64,000 nt of DNA from an uncultured Lachnospiraceae bacterium. GTDB taxonomy: Bacteria; Bacillota; Clostridia; Lachnospirales; Lachnospiraceae. Location: contig CATLGV010000009.1 of the NCBI GenBank assembly GCA_949948735.1, positions 1 to 64,000 on the forward strand, written 5' to 3'. The notes beneath the pieces are model-generated. The model was given only the letters and a program-made list of their open reading frames with translations. It searched no databases and was not told the origin of the DNA. The position numbers and the translations under genes are program-made. This document shows, piece after piece, positions 1 through 8,037 of this stretch (its first letter is position 1; every line of letters starts with the position of its first letter).

Positions 1-72
1 ATACAGGGCGATGCATGCATACAGGGCGATGCATGCATACAGGGCGATGCATGCATACAGGGCGATGCATGC
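1..72 (+). repeat. 18-bp tandem repeat, four perfect copies
   Basis: The unit atacagggcgatgcatgc occurs four times head to tail from the first base, so the array may continue to the left of the window. It is read in frame with the partial gene that ends at 306 and encodes the hexapeptide IQGDAC four times. Each unit carries the palindrome GCATGC. Because 18 is a multiple of three, changes in copy number would alter protein length without shifting the frame. Confidence 0.95.
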
Positions 73-306
73 ATGCGGGATGCTGCAGGCCAAGTGACCG
101 GAAACGGCTGTTTGCCGGATAGCGCGCCGGCGGTTCTTGCCGTGATACCGTTTGGCACACCGTGCAGGCAAAGGGCAGCGGATGAAATTAATTACCTGCG
201 GCTGCAGGGATATGAGATTGCGGGCGCCGTGCTGGCAGACGTGGATAAGCGGTGGATGGATCTGTATATGAACGAAGCGGTGCGCCCGCGCAGGGAGCAG
301 GCGTAA
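1..306 (+). CDS. 3' end of a gene; possible polysaccharide-locus ATPase or tyrosine-kinase C-terminus
   Basis: The frame is open from base 1 to the TAA at 304-306, giving 101 visible residues: four IQGDAC repeats, then about 77 residues with an EINYLRLQGYEIAGAVLADV stretch near the end. The pattern VLAVIPFGT followed by a gene-end GYEIAGAVLADVD resembles the last strands and helices of CpsD/Wzc-type P-loop proteins, which often head capsule loci. This is a weak shape-level resemblance and no Walker motif is visible in the window. The ATG at 73 could serve as a start, but the repeats upstream are in the same open frame, so I treat the gene as 5'-truncated by the window edge. It lies 66 bases before a glycosyltransferase on the same strand. 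Confidence 0.5.
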   Translation: MQGDACIQGDACIQGDACIQGDACMRDAAGQVTGNGCLPDSAPAVLAVIPFGTPCRQRAADEINYLRLQGYEIAGAVLADVDKRWMDLYMNEAVRPRREQA

Positions 307-372
307 ATCCGCTGCGGCAGGGGAAACGCAAAGGTGAGCGGCTTTACCGGCTGCGGTCAAATGGAGGCGGAA

Positions 373-1167
373 ATGGAGCTACAGGTATTGGTGTCGGCAG
401 TGGGCGAGGAGGTCTCCACGCTGGCGGAGCGTATGCGGTTGGAGAGCGACGCGATTATTATTAATCAGACGGACGGCTTTGCCTATGAGGAATACGAGCG
501 GTGCTGCGCCGGCGGGAAGAAACGGATACAGTGTTACAGCTTTTGTGAGAAGGGCGTGGGGCTGAGCCGGAATAACGCGCTGCTTCGGGCGCATGCGGAT
601 ATTCTGCTGTTTTCGGATGAGGATATTGTGTATGACAGCGGTTATGAGCAGAAGGTGCTGGAGCAGTTCGCAGCGCATCCGGAGGCGGACTTTCTGCTGT
701 TTAATATGCGGGTGGGCGCATCGCGTGCAACTTACCATACCGAGCGGTTTCACCGGGTGCATATCTGGAACGCGGGGCGGTACCCGACCTATTCCTTTGC
801 GGTAAGAAGGGAGAAGCTGCATGCGGCCAATATAACGTTTTCGCTGCTTTTCGGGGGCGGAGCGGCGTACAGCAACGGGGAGGACAGCCTGTTTCTCAGG
901 GACTGCCTGTCGTACGGCATGAAGGTTTTTGCGGTTCCGGTGGAGCTTGGCGCGGAGCGGGAGCGAGAATCCACCTGGTTTCAGGGGTATACGGAAAAGT
1001 TTTTCACGGACAGGGGCGTCCTGTATCATTTTTTGTACGGGCGGCTGGCATATCCGATGGCGGTGCGCTTTATCTGGGCGCACGGTGGTACTATGTGCAG
1101 GGAAATACCGAAAAGGGAAGCGCTGGCCCTGATGAGGCGGGGAATTGCCTCGGTAAAGCGCTGGTGA
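373..1167 (+). CDS. Glycosyltransferase family 2
   Basis: A 264-residue protein with a GT-A layout. A GLSRNNALLRAHADILLFSD stretch at about residues 60-80 matches the GT2 'g-x-a-x-A-R-N-x-G' helix and is followed by DED, the likely metal-binding DXD, at about residue 82. A later GEDSLFL resembles the acceptor-side ED motif of GT2 enzymes. I chose ATG 373 because GGAGG at 363-367 precedes it by 5 bases; the in-frame GTG at 334 has no convincing ribosome site. It should transfer a sugar from a nucleotide donor in the cytoplasm; donor and acceptor cannot be read from the sequence. It opens the run of glycan genes that ends at 5705. Confidence 0.78.
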   Translation: MELQVLVSAVGEEVSTLAERMRLESDAIIINQTDGFAYEEYERCCAGGKKRIQCYSFCEKGVGLSRNNALLRAHADILLFSDEDIVYDSGYEQKVLEQFAAHPEADFLLFNMRVGASRATYHTERFHRVHIWNAGRYPTYSFAVRREKLHAANITFSLLFGGGAAYSNGEDSLFLRDCLSYGMKVFAVPVELGAERERESTWFQGYTEKFFTDRGVLYHFLYGRLAYPMAVRFIWAHGGTMCREIPKREALALMRRGIASVKRW

Positions 1168-1203
1168 TGTTTCAGAGCTGCAGGAAATGCTTAGGAGATT
1201 GGG

Positions 1204-2361
1204 ATGGCATTGAACAGGGCGTGTTCTATCATATTTTATCTGACAATCGCCGCCGCGACGTGCCTGATGGCGTCGCAGGTAAGGGCGGTGGGAAGGACTG
1301 CGCCGGTATTCGTAAACGGCGGCAGGACGCGGGAATGCTTTCGAAACAGACTGTTTCTGTCGGGGATATTTGCGATATTGTTTTTGTGCGCCGCGCTGCG
1401 GTTTGACGTGGGCAACGATTACGGGCAGTACACGGAGACGATGCATGAGGCCTGTGTGGGTGGCTATGTGGTCACCGAGCCGGGATTTAACGGGCTTGTG
1501 CGGCTGATATACGGGATGCTCGGCGGAGAATACTATGAAGCGGTGTTTGCAGTCTTCTCTTTTGCCACGATATATTTGTTTTTAAAGGCGCTGTACCGTC
1601 AAAGCGTCGATTTTGCGCAGTCCTTTTTTCTCTTTATGACGCTGGGACTGTACTTTCAAACTTATAATACCATGCGTTATTATCTGGCGCTTGCGCTGAC
1701 CCTGTATGCGATGCGCTATGTGCTGGAGAGGGACTGGCTGAAATTCATTTTCTGGATTCTGATTGCGGCGTTGTTCCATAAGTCCGTGCTGCTGGTCATA
1801 CCGGCATACGGGCTTGCGCTGCCGGAATGGAGGCGGTGGCATATTGTGTGCGGGCTGGCGCTGAGCGGACTGTGCTATCTGGGACGCGGCATCGTGCTCA
1901 AGGCTGCGCTGGTGCTTTATCCCTCCTACAGGAATACGGTTTATCTGGAGGACAGCGCCGTCAGCATCAGCAGCGCGGTCAGAATCCTGCTGCTTCTTGC
2001 GCTATACGCAGGGCTTGTCCGTTATATGGGTTCGGAGCGGTTTCGCGAACAGCGCGCGTACGGGGAGCTGCGGTTCTATATGCAGCTGCAGCTGTTGGCG
2101 TTTGTATCCTGTACCTTTTTTTCGTTTCTGCCGGTAGTGACGCGAATCACGTATTATTTCAGCGTGACACAGCTTTTGATGATACCGCTGATGCTTGGGA
2201 TGATAGAGGATGCGCGGATAAGAAAGCGCGTGCAGGCGTTTGTTTTTCTTGCGTGCATAATATTTTTCGGGGTGTTCCTGCTGCAGGCGCATCAGGAGGG
2301 CGTCGGGCTGTTGCCGTATAAAAGCTGGCTTTTTACGGCGCAGCGGTATCTGTACAAATAA
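1204..2361 (+). CDS. EpsG-family exopolysaccharide polymerase (Wzy-like)
   Basis: A 385-residue polytopic membrane protein with roughly ten hydrophobic segments. It carries the EpsG hallmarks: an early LRFDVGNDYGQY stretch at about residues 65-76 and, mid-protein, TYNTMRYYLALALTLYAMRY followed by a short helix and ALFHKS at about residues 150-200. EpsG proteins are thought to polymerise repeat units on the outer side of the membrane. AGGAG at 1194-1198 supports ATG 1204. It sits between two GT2 genes, as expected for the polymerase of a repeat-unit pathway. The family is clear, but the substrate is unknown. Confidence 0.8.
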   Translation: MALNRACSIIFYLTIAAATCLMASQVRAVGRTAPVFVNGGRTRECFRNRLFLSGIFAILFLCAALRFDVGNDYGQYTETMHEACVGGYVVTEPGFNGLVRLIYGMLGGEYYEAVFAVFSFATIYLFLKALYRQSVDFAQSFFLFMTLGLYFQTYNTMRYYLALALTLYAMRYVLERDWLKFIFWILIAALFHKSVLLVIPAYGLALPEWRRWHIVCGLALSGLCYLGRGIVLKAALVLYPSYRNTVYLEDSAVSISSAVRILLLLALYAGLVRYMGSERFREQRAYGELRFYMQLQLLAFVSCTFFSFLPVVTRITYYFSVTQLLMIPLMLGMIEDARIRKRVQAFVFLACIIFFGVFLLQAHQEGVGLLPYKSWLFTAQRYLYK

Positions 2362-2372
2362 ACGGGGGAGAT

Positions 2373-3215
2373 ATGGAAGAAATGCCATTTTACAGTATTA
2401 TTGTCGTATGCCTGAATTCGGGCGGCCGGCTTGCGGATACGGTGGCGAGCGTGCGCGCGCAGACCTGTACGGATTATGAGATTATCATAAAGGACGGCGG
2501 TTCGACGGACGAATCGCTGAAGCGGCTGCCGCAGGATGAAAAAACACGTGTTTTTTGTAAGAAGGACAGCGGCATCTACGACGCGATGAACCAGGCGGTC
2601 GCAGAGGCGCGCGGAAGCTATCTGCTTTTTCTGAATACGGGGGACAGTCTTTATAACGACAAGGTTTTAGAAGAAATAGCGATTGCTATTCAAACAAAAA
2701 ACAGCATCGGGAACCGCATGCCGGATATCGTATACGGCAACCTTTACCACAAGGCGCTGGATACGGTGATACACGCATCGCCGCAGATAAATGATTTCAC
2801 CTGTTATAGAAATGTCCCGTGCCATCAAAGCTGCTTTTATCACCGATCGCTGTTTGCGGAGCGTGGCTATGATCTCCGGTACAACGTGCGGGCGGATTAT
2901 GAACATTTCCTCTGGTGCTGCTATGAGAAAAAGGCTGATATCCATTACGTGCCGGTGATTGTCGCGGCGTACGAGGGCGGCGGATATTCCGAGACAAAGG
3001 AAAACAGAAAACTTTCCGCGAGACAACACCGGGAAATTGTTGTAAAATATATGCGAAGGGGAAAGGCAGACCGGTATCGTCTGATATTGCTGCTGACGCT
3101 GGCGCCGCTTCGCAGCGCACTGGCGCAGAGCAAACGCTTTTCCGGGCTTTATAATGGTATAAAGACAGCCGTCTACAGGCTGAAAAACAATTCAAAGGGG
3201 ATGGATTCATTTTGA
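2373..3215 (+). CDS. Glycosyltransferase family 2
   Basis: A 280-residue GT2 enzyme. The N-terminus YSIIVVCLNSGG leads into IIIKDGGSTDES at about residues 36-48. It continues with GIYDAMNQAVAEARG and LFLNTGDSLY at about residues 85-95, where D takes the place of the usual DXD pair. This variant (KDGGSTD, IYDAMN, LNxGD) is typical of the WcaA/colanic-acid-type GT2 subgroup. GGGGGAG sits just before ATG 2373. Its last bases form a TTGA overlap with the next gene. A cytoplasmic enzyme of repeat-unit assembly; sugar specificity unknown. Confidence 0.85.
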   Translation: MEEMPFYSIIVVCLNSGGRLADTVASVRAQTCTDYEIIIKDGGSTDESLKRLPQDEKTRVFCKKDSGIYDAMNQAVAEARGSYLLFLNTGDSLYNDKVLEEIAIAIQTKNSIGNRMPDIVYGNLYHKALDTVIHASPQINDFTCYRNVPCHQSCFYHRSLFAERGYDLRYNVRADYEHFLWCCYEKKADIHYVPVIVAAYEGGGYSETKENRKLSARQHREIVVKYMRRGKADRYRLILLLTLAPLRSALAQSKRFSGLYNGIKTAVYRLKNNSKGMDSF

Positions 3216-4507
3216 AGGTGTTATGGTTGTGCAATATCATGCTTCCGTTTATCGCAAAGAGTCTGGGACATAAGATTGTCGTGAAGGAAGGCTGGCTTTC
3301 GGGGCTTGCCGATAAGCTTCTTGCCGACAGAGACCGGAATAATATAACGCTTGCAATATGCTTCCCGACGTCGGAGGACCTGCGTATTCTGGAGGAGGAC
3401 GCCTCGCTGTTTGTCAAGGGCAAGGCGGAGGGGATTGACTATTATGTCTTTCAGGAGGATACGGTGCATCCCGAGATTTATGATGAGGCGGTGGAGGAGA
3501 GCCTTCGCGCCGTGCTGGCAGATTTTGAGCCGGATCTCGTCCACATTTTTGGTACGGAATATCCGCATACGCTGGCATGCATGCGCGCCTTTGACCGTCC
3601 GGAGCGGACGCTGATCGGTATACAGGGGCTTTGCTGCGCGATAGCAGAGGTCTATATGGCCGATTTGCCGTATTCCGTGCAGAAGAAAAAGACGTTTCGG
3701 GACAGACTGCGCAAGGACAGCCTGGCGCAGCAGCAGATGAAGTTTGAAATGCGCGGAGCACACGAGAAGGAGGCGCTCGCCCTTGCGGAGCATGTGACGG
3801 GCAGAACGGATTTTGATAAGGAGCTGACGAAGAAGCTCTCCCCCAACGCCGTCTACCATTTTATGAACGAGACGCTTCGCAGCGTGTTCTACAATGACGT
3901 ATGGAATATTGACAGAATTGAATTTCATTCGCTGTTTATCAGCCAGGGGAATTATCCGATCAAGGGCTTGCACTATGTGCTGGATATCCTGCCGGATATT
4001 GTGGAAAAATATAAGGACGCCGTCCTGTATGTGGCGGGAGACGTCATTACGGCGAACAGCAGCCTGAGGGATAAGATAAAGCTTTCCGGTTACGGCAAAT
4101 ACTTATTGAAGCAGATTAAGCAGAAGCGGCTGGAGGACCATGTAAAGTTTGTCGGCAGGCTCAATTCCGACAAGATGTGTGCGCGTCTTTTAAAGACACA
4201 TGTTTTTTTATGCCCGTCGGCGATAGAAAACTCTCCCAATTCCGTAGGGGAGGCAATGCTTCTGGGAGTGCCCGTGGTAGCGTCCGATGTGGGCGGCATT
4301 CACAACCTGCTTCGGGACGGAAAGGACGGACTCCTTTACGACAGGGAGGAGCCGCAGCAGCTGAAGGACGCCATATGCAGCATCTTTTCCGATGATAAGC
4401 TGGCAATGTCCATGTCCTCCAATGCGCGGGCGCACGCGCTGCAGACACACGATCCGGAAAAGAATTATCATCGGCTTTTGGAGATTTACAATGAAATCGA
4501 TACCTGA
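3212..4507 (+). CDS. Glycosyltransferase family 4
   Basis: A 431-residue GT-B fold enzyme. The N-domain begins LWLCNIMLP. The C-domain shows the linker strand LFISQGNYPIKGLHYVL, a nucleotide-pocket VKFVGRL, and the GT4 E-x7-E signature in ENSPNSVGEAMLLGVPVVAS at about residues 345-365. It starts with TTG at 3212, overlapping the upstream TGA by four bases, with AAAGGGG at 3194-3200; this implies translational coupling. It is longer than most GT4 proteins because of extra sequence at about residues 150-210, containing a basic helical YSVQKKKTFRDRLRKDS segment. Donor unknown. Confidence 0.85.
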   Translation: MKVLWLCNIMLPFIAKSLGHKIVVKEGWLSGLADKLLADRDRNNITLAICFPTSEDLRILEEDASLFVKGKAEGIDYYVFQEDTVHPEIYDEAVEESLRAVLADFEPDLVHIFGTEYPHTLACMRAFDRPERTLIGIQGLCCAIAEVYMADLPYSVQKKKTFRDRLRKDSLAQQQMKFEMRGAHEKEALALAEHVTGRTDFDKELTKKLSPNAVYHFMNETLRSVFYNDVWNIDRIEFHSLFISQGNYPIKGLHYVLDILPDIVEKYKDAVLYVAGDVITANSSLRDKIKLSGYGKYLLKQIKQKRLEDHVKFVGRLNSDKMCARLLKTHVFLCPSAIENSPNSVGEAMLLGVPVVASDVGGIHNLLRDGKDGLLYDREEPQQLKDAICSIFSDDKLAMSMSSNARAHALQTHDPEKNYHRLLEIYNEIDT

Positions 4508-5705
4508 TATTCCTGAAATAACAATTGTTTCTAATTATATCAACCATCACCAGATACCGCTGTCCAACGCGCTGTATGAGCGGCTGGGCAGCCGGTTTTC
4601 CTTTATACAGACGCAGCGGATGGAGGAAGAAAGGGTCGCGATGGGCTGGGGCGCAGAGCTTCGGGATATTCCGTATTTAAGGCGCTATTATGAGGACGCG
4701 GCGGGGTGTGCTGCGCTGATTCTGGACAGCGATATTGTGATCTTCGGCGGCGTGGAGGACGAGCGTTATATCAAGCCGCGGCTGAATGCCGGGAAAATCG
4801 TGATTCGCGCAAGCGAACGGCTGTACCGTGAGGGACAGTGGAAGTCCATATCGCCGCGCGGCAGAAAAAAGAAGTATGAGGACCATACGCGGTACGCGGA
4901 TGCGCCGGTCTATCTCCTGTGCCACGGGGCGTATGTGGCGTCGGATTTTCAGCTTGTAAGGGCCTATCCGGATAAGAAATATGTGTGGGGCTATTTTCCT
5001 GAGGTGTATACCTATGCGCTTGACGACCTGTTTGCGCGCAAGCGCCATCAGGACGCGCAGGGACGGGCGCAGGTACGGCTGCTCTGGGCAGGCAGGTATA
5101 TGAAGCTCAAGCATCCCGAGTACGCTGTAAAGGCGGCAAGACGCCTCAGGGAAGAGGGTATATCCTTCCGGCTGGATATGGTGGGCGGCGGCGATTTGGA
5201 GGCTTCGCTGAAGGAGCTGGTGCAGGCATACGGGCTTTCGGATGAAGTGGTATTTCACGGCTTTCAGCCGCCCGCGGCGGTGCGGCGGTTTATGGAGGAG
5301 GCGGATCTGTTTCTCTTTACCAGCGATTATCTTGAAGGCTGGGGGGCAGTGCTCAACGAGGCGATGAACAGTGCCTGCGCGGTGACGGCAGGCCATGGAA
5401 TCGGTGCGGTGCCCTTTTTGCTGGCGCATGAGAAGAACGGACTCGTCTATAAAACAGGGCATTTTGGGGAGTTTTATGCGCAGGTGCGGCGGCTCTGCTT
5501 GGATTCGGTGCTGCGCAGACGGCTGGGGGAGGCGGCATATCGGACGATAACCACCGAATGGAATCCCCGGGAAGCGGCGGCAAGGCTTTACGCCTTTTGT
5601 GAAGGGCTTTTACAGGGAAAAACGGTGATACAGGAGCACGGGCCGCTGAGCCCCGCGCCGCTGATTGCGCCGCGGCAGGGGTACGCGTATACGCGGCAGA
5701 GCTGA
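4491..5705 (+). CDS. Glycosyltransferase family 4
   Basis: A 404-residue GT-B protein with a C-domain glycosyltransferase-1 module: LLWAGRYMKLKHPEYAVKAA at about residues 190-210, VVFHGF near 255, and a GWGAVLNEAMNSACAVTAGH segment that matches the E-x7-E donor-binding signature. I set the start at ATG 4491, which overlaps the previous gene by 17 bases and gives a typical N-terminus (IPEITIVSNYINHHQIPLS). A longer in-frame extension lies wholly inside the upstream gene. It is the last gene of the first transcription unit and is followed by a terminator at 5752-5786. Confidence 0.85.
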   Translation: MKSIPDIPEITIVSNYINHHQIPLSNALYERLGSRFSFIQTQRMEEERVAMGWGAELRDIPYLRRYYEDAAGCAALILDSDIVIFGGVEDERYIKPRLNAGKIVIRASERLYREGQWKSISPRGRKKKYEDHTRYADAPVYLLCHGAYVASDFQLVRAYPDKKYVWGYFPEVYTYALDDLFARKRHQDAQGRAQVRLLWAGRYMKLKHPEYAVKAARRLREEGISFRLDMVGGGDLEASLKELVQAYGLSDEVVFHGFQPPAAVRRFMEEADLFLFTSDYLEGWGAVLNEAMNSACAVTAGHGIGAVPFLLAHEKNGLVYKTGHFGEFYAQVRRLCLDSVLRRRLGEAAYRTITTEWNPREAAARLYAFCEGLLQGKTVIQEHGPLSPAPLIAPRQGYAYTRQS

Positions 5706-5751
5706 GTTTTACAAGGATATGAAAAAGCGGACGAGTGACTTGAAGCTGCAA

Positions 5752-5786
5752 AGGGGGACGGACGCCGGGTTCGCCCCCCTGTTTTT
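5752..5786 (+). terminator. Rho-independent terminator
   Basis: AGGGGG (5752-5757) pairs with CCCCCT (5775-5780), extended by an inner CG/CG pair, and is followed by GTTTTTG. It lies 46 bases after the last plus-strand gene of the first unit. The opposite strand has only CCCCCTTTG after the stem, so it may also slow transcription coming from the minus-strand pair on its right. Confidence 0.75.
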
Positions 5787-5808
5787 GCATTATACAGACC
5801 GCTCTGAT

Positions 5809-5931
5809 TTATTGTTCCTTTTTCTCTTTTTTCTTCTTTCTATCCCACCAGGTTCTATCCCACCAGGTGCCTGCCAGTGAGCAGGTTCCGCCCATCGCTA
5901 CAAAAGCAATCATTATAATCCAGAATTCCAT
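5809..5931 (-). CDS. Small single-pass membrane peptide (40 residues), unknown function
   Basis: On the minus strand AAGAGGAGGAAG lies 4 bases before ATG (5931-5929), a near-ideal ribosome site, and a 40-codon frame ends in TAA at 5809. The peptide starts MEFWIIMIAFVAMGG (one hydrophobic helix), contains a TWWDR repeat at about residues 22-31, and ends in a highly charged tail rich in K and E. The repeat comes from an exact 15-bp tandem duplication. It starts 14 bases after the Xre regulator on the same strand, so the two are probably co-transcribed. I do not recognise a family. A helix followed by a charged tail is a common form of small regulatory membrane protein, but function is unknown. 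Confidence 0.6.
   Translation of the reverse strand: MEFWIIMIAFVAMGGTCSLAGTWWDRTWWDRKKKKEKKEQ
5839..5868 (-). repeat. 15-bp tandem duplication inside the small peptide gene
   Basis: On the plus strand tctatcccaccaggt occurs twice in direct succession (5839-5853 and 5854-5868). On the coding strand it gives TWWDR twice, just after the membrane helix of the 40-residue peptide. Confidence 0.9.
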
Positions 5932-5945
5932 GTGTCTTCCTCCTC

Positions 5946-6533
5946 TTATATTGATAACCGTTGACAAATAGAAATTACAACGAAGCATATCATAAGTGCG
6001 ATTACGCCTGCTGCAAATGCAAATATGATTTTTTGGTAATTTCTTTTTCCTATTTCTTGTTGTGTTTCATCGTGAGTTAATTGTTTTCCGTCAATAAATG
6101 CCAGAATTTCTTTATAAGTCTGAATATTATGGTTCTTTTTGGTTTTTTCAATCTTACCTGCGGTATACAGCGCTATGGCAAACAGGCATAACCAAATAAT
6201 AAGCCCTATATACCCATCCAAACGAAATAAAGGATAAGCACTTATGGCTAAAATGATAAATTCAATCAGGAAAACAATACTTATCACATGAAACCTTTTG
6301 ATTGTTGTTTTCTCTACAGTATCCCTCATCTCCTTTATATCTTCTTTTACAAAATTGTCCAAAGATACGTTGAAGATATTCGATAAAGCGATCAGGCTTT
6401 TCACATCCGGACAGCTTTTATTTGTTTCCCAGTTCGAAATGGTCTGCCTTGAAACAAATATTTTAAGCGCCAGTTCTTCCTGAGAAATTTTTTGCTGTTC
6501 TCTGTATTTCCTGATTTGTAATCCGATATCCAT
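5946..6533 (-). CDS. Xre-family HTH regulator with membrane anchor
   Basis: A 195-residue protein. Residues 1-65 form a Cro/C1-type helix-turn-helix domain (EELALKIFVSRQTISNWETN is the recognition region). Residues about 82-130 hold two hydrophobic helices and a third lies at about 168-190. Xre domains joined to membrane helices are common in Clostridia and are thought to sense envelope state or a partner at the membrane. AAAGGAG precedes ATG 6533. Base and codon use are clearly more AT-rich than the neighbouring glycan genes, which suggests separate acquisition. It faces away from the operon that starts at 6803 and lies in front of a 40-residue membrane peptide that may be its partner. Confidence 0.85.
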   Translation of the reverse strand: MDIGLQIRKYREQQKISQEELALKIFVSRQTISNWETNKSCPDVKSLIALSNIFNVSLDNFVKEDIKEMRDTVEKTTIKRFHVISIVFLIEFIILAISAYPLFRLDGYIGLIIWLCLFAIALYTAGKIEKTKKNHNIQTYKEILAFIDGKQLTHDETQQEIGKRNYQKIIFAFAAGVIALMICFVVISICQRLSI

Positions 6534-6577
6534 CCTGCATCTTCTCCTTTATTATAAATGAATATATGCGTTTCGTC

Positions 6578-6615
6578 TGTCAAAAGCCATTGACATTGCC
6601 CTCTTTTCTTGTCAA
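6578..6615. promoter_or_regulatory. Candidate operator: three TGTCAA/TTGACA half-sites
   Basis: TGTCAA (6578-6583), TTGACA (6590-6595) and TGTCAA (6610-6615) form two overlapping inverted pairs 45-80 bases upstream of the Xre start. Inverted half-sites over the gene's own promoter are typical for Xre autorepression. Which protein binds is inference. Confidence 0.4.
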
Positions 6616-6645
6616 AATGGCTTTACATGGCTCAAAAATGGTTTG

Positions 6646-6684
6646 CTCCGAGGAAGCGCTGATTAAATCATCGCTTCCTCAGAG
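6646..6684. other. Stem-loop between divergent units
   Basis: ctc-C-gaggaagcg (6646-6658) pairs with cgcttcctc-A-gag (6672-6684), giving 12 pairs and one C.A mismatch. The 13-base loop contains gattaaatc. No T-run follows on either strand, so it is not a standard terminator; it could be a relic of a small inverted-repeat element or a bidirectional barrier. Confidence 0.6.
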
Positions 6685-6802
6685 CCTCCCTAACTAAATT
6701 ATACCATAATTGCCGGCGCGTAGAAACAGTAACGTTTGTTCTGTATATACGAAACCATGCCGGGAAATTTTACAGGCGGCGGGAGGCTCGTATAAATTCG
6801 TA

Positions 6803-6831
6803 TTGTGATTATCTAAAATATGGCATATACT
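6803..6831 (+). promoter_or_regulatory. Sigma-A-type promoter for the GT52/ABC operon
   Basis: TTGTGA (6803-6808), a 17-base spacer and TATACT (6826-6831). The expected transcription start near 6838 lies after the in-frame GTG at 6836, which argues for the downstream ATG 6896 as the gene start. Confidence 0.7.
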
Positions 6832-6895
6832 AAGAGTGTATCGGGGAGCTTTTGGTTCCCTTAAAACGGACAATACCGGAGGAACAGACGCTCAG

Positions 6896-8020
6896 ATGGG
6901 AAGAGCAGAGACGAAGAGCAGGATTTATGTATGCCATACCTTTTATCATGTCTATGTGTCGATATTAAAGGAAATGAAGCTGGAGCGTGAAACGCCGCGG
7001 GATGCGTACCGGCGGGGGGATATTGCGCTGAGCGGGATATCCACGGATTTTGAGCGGCTCGGGGAGCGGCTGGAGCGGGCGGGTATTTTCCATGCGGTTT
7101 TTGCGTTGGACGAGAAGCGGGAGGAATGTTTCCCGCAGCTTGCCAGGTACCGCCGCGATTACGGCAATCTGCTGCGCAACATGGTCAACCGCATGATTTT
7201 CACGAAAAAGCTTGCGCGGTGCGAGGCGCCGTATATGCGGAATATTGATTTTAAAGCCTATGAGGATATTTATGTATTTTGTGACAGCGATCCGATCGGC
7301 TATTATCTGAATGAACGGCACATTTATTATCACGCGGTGGAGGACGGGCTGGACTGCCTCAAAAACCTTGACGACGCCTATGTGGCAAACCACAGCCATT
7401 TCCGGCTTAAGACATGGTTTTCCCTGCACAACCTGATATTTATTATGAACGGCTGGGGCAAATACTGTCTGGATATGGAAGTGAATGACATCAGCAAGGT
7501 TCCGACACCCTGTCCGCGGCTGAAGGAAGAGCCGCGCAAGCCTCTGGAAAGGGATCTGACTCCTGAACAGAAAAAGCGGATGATACAGGCATTTATTGAG
7601 GATGCGGACAGGCTGACGGCGCAGCTGCGGCCCTCGTATGCGGGGGAGGAGTTTGCGTGCTTTCTGACGGAGCCGCATCCGGTGGACGAGGAGGCGCGTA
7701 AGCGCGTATGTCTTGACGTGATTGCGCAATACTGTAAGGGGTACCGCGTGATGATTAAGCCGCATCCGCGGGATTTGATTGATTACGAGGCGCTCTGCCC
7801 GGGCGCGGTGGTGCTGAAAGGGCGCTTTCCGGTTGAGGTTCTGAATTTTTTTGAAGGCCTTCATATTAAGCGGGCGGTGTCCATCCTGACAACGGCCATG
7901 AACAATATGGACTTTGTGGAGGAGAAGCTTAATCTCGGCGCTTCTTTTTGGGACAAGTATGAGGATCCCGAAAAGCATGCGTATAACAGGAAGGCAGGGC
8001 TGCAGCTCGCCGACCGGTAG
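6896..8020 (+). CDS. Glycosyltransferase family 52-like (sialyltransferase-type)
   Basis: A 374-residue protein with the GT52/polysialyltransferase-like pattern: IYVCHTFYHVYVSILKEM at the start, IYVFCDSDPIGYYLN in the middle, FLTEPH at about residue 258, and the strongly conserved VMIKPHPRD at about residues 285-293. These are followed by a terminal SILTTAMNNMDFV segment. Known GT52 members use CMP-sialic acids. Here the complete CMP-pseudaminic-acid pathway lies 6 kb downstream, so a CMP-pseudaminic acid donor is a reasonable inference. GGAGGA at 6878-6883 precedes ATG 6896; the promoter at 6803-6831 rules out the earlier GTG. It is the first gene of a unit followed by an ABC flippase. Confidence 0.65.
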   Translation: MGRAETKSRIYVCHTFYHVYVSILKEMKLERETPRDAYRRGDIALSGISTDFERLGERLERAGIFHAVFALDEKREECFPQLARYRRDYGNLLRNMVNRMIFTKKLARCEAPYMRNIDFKAYEDIYVFCDSDPIGYYLNERHIYYHAVEDGLDCLKNLDDAYVANHSHFRLKTWFSLHNLIFIMNGWGKYCLDMEVNDISKVPTPCPRLKEEPRKPLERDLTPEQKKRMIQAFIEDADRLTAQLRPSYAGEEFACFLTEPHPVDEEARKRVCLDVIAQYCKGYRVMIKPHPRDLIDYEALCPGAVVLKGRFPVEVLNFFEGLHIKRAVSILTTAMNNMDFVEEKLNLGASFWDKYEDPEKHAYNRKAGLQLADR

Positions 8021-8037
8021 GAACACGGCTGTATAGA

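Larger units (their letters stand above)
6534..6895. other. Intergenic control region between the Xre gene and the GT52 operon
   Basis: About 360 bases without a protein gene. From left to right it holds three TGTCAA/TTGACA half-sites (6578-6615), a stem-loop (6646-6684), a sigma-A-type promoter for the plus strand (6803-6831) and the leader of the GT52 gene. For the minus strand, a TTGACA (6578-6583 read in reverse) and a TATAAT (6551-6556 read in reverse) are present, but they are 21 bases apart, longer than ideal. Confidence 0.6.

Noticed and set aside
1-72. CRISPR-like array
   Set aside because: The 18-bp units are directly adjacent with no spacers and are read as protein.
6836-6895. N-terminal extension of the GT52-like protein from GTG 6836
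   Set aside because: It lies at or before the predicted transcription start and has no ribosome site.
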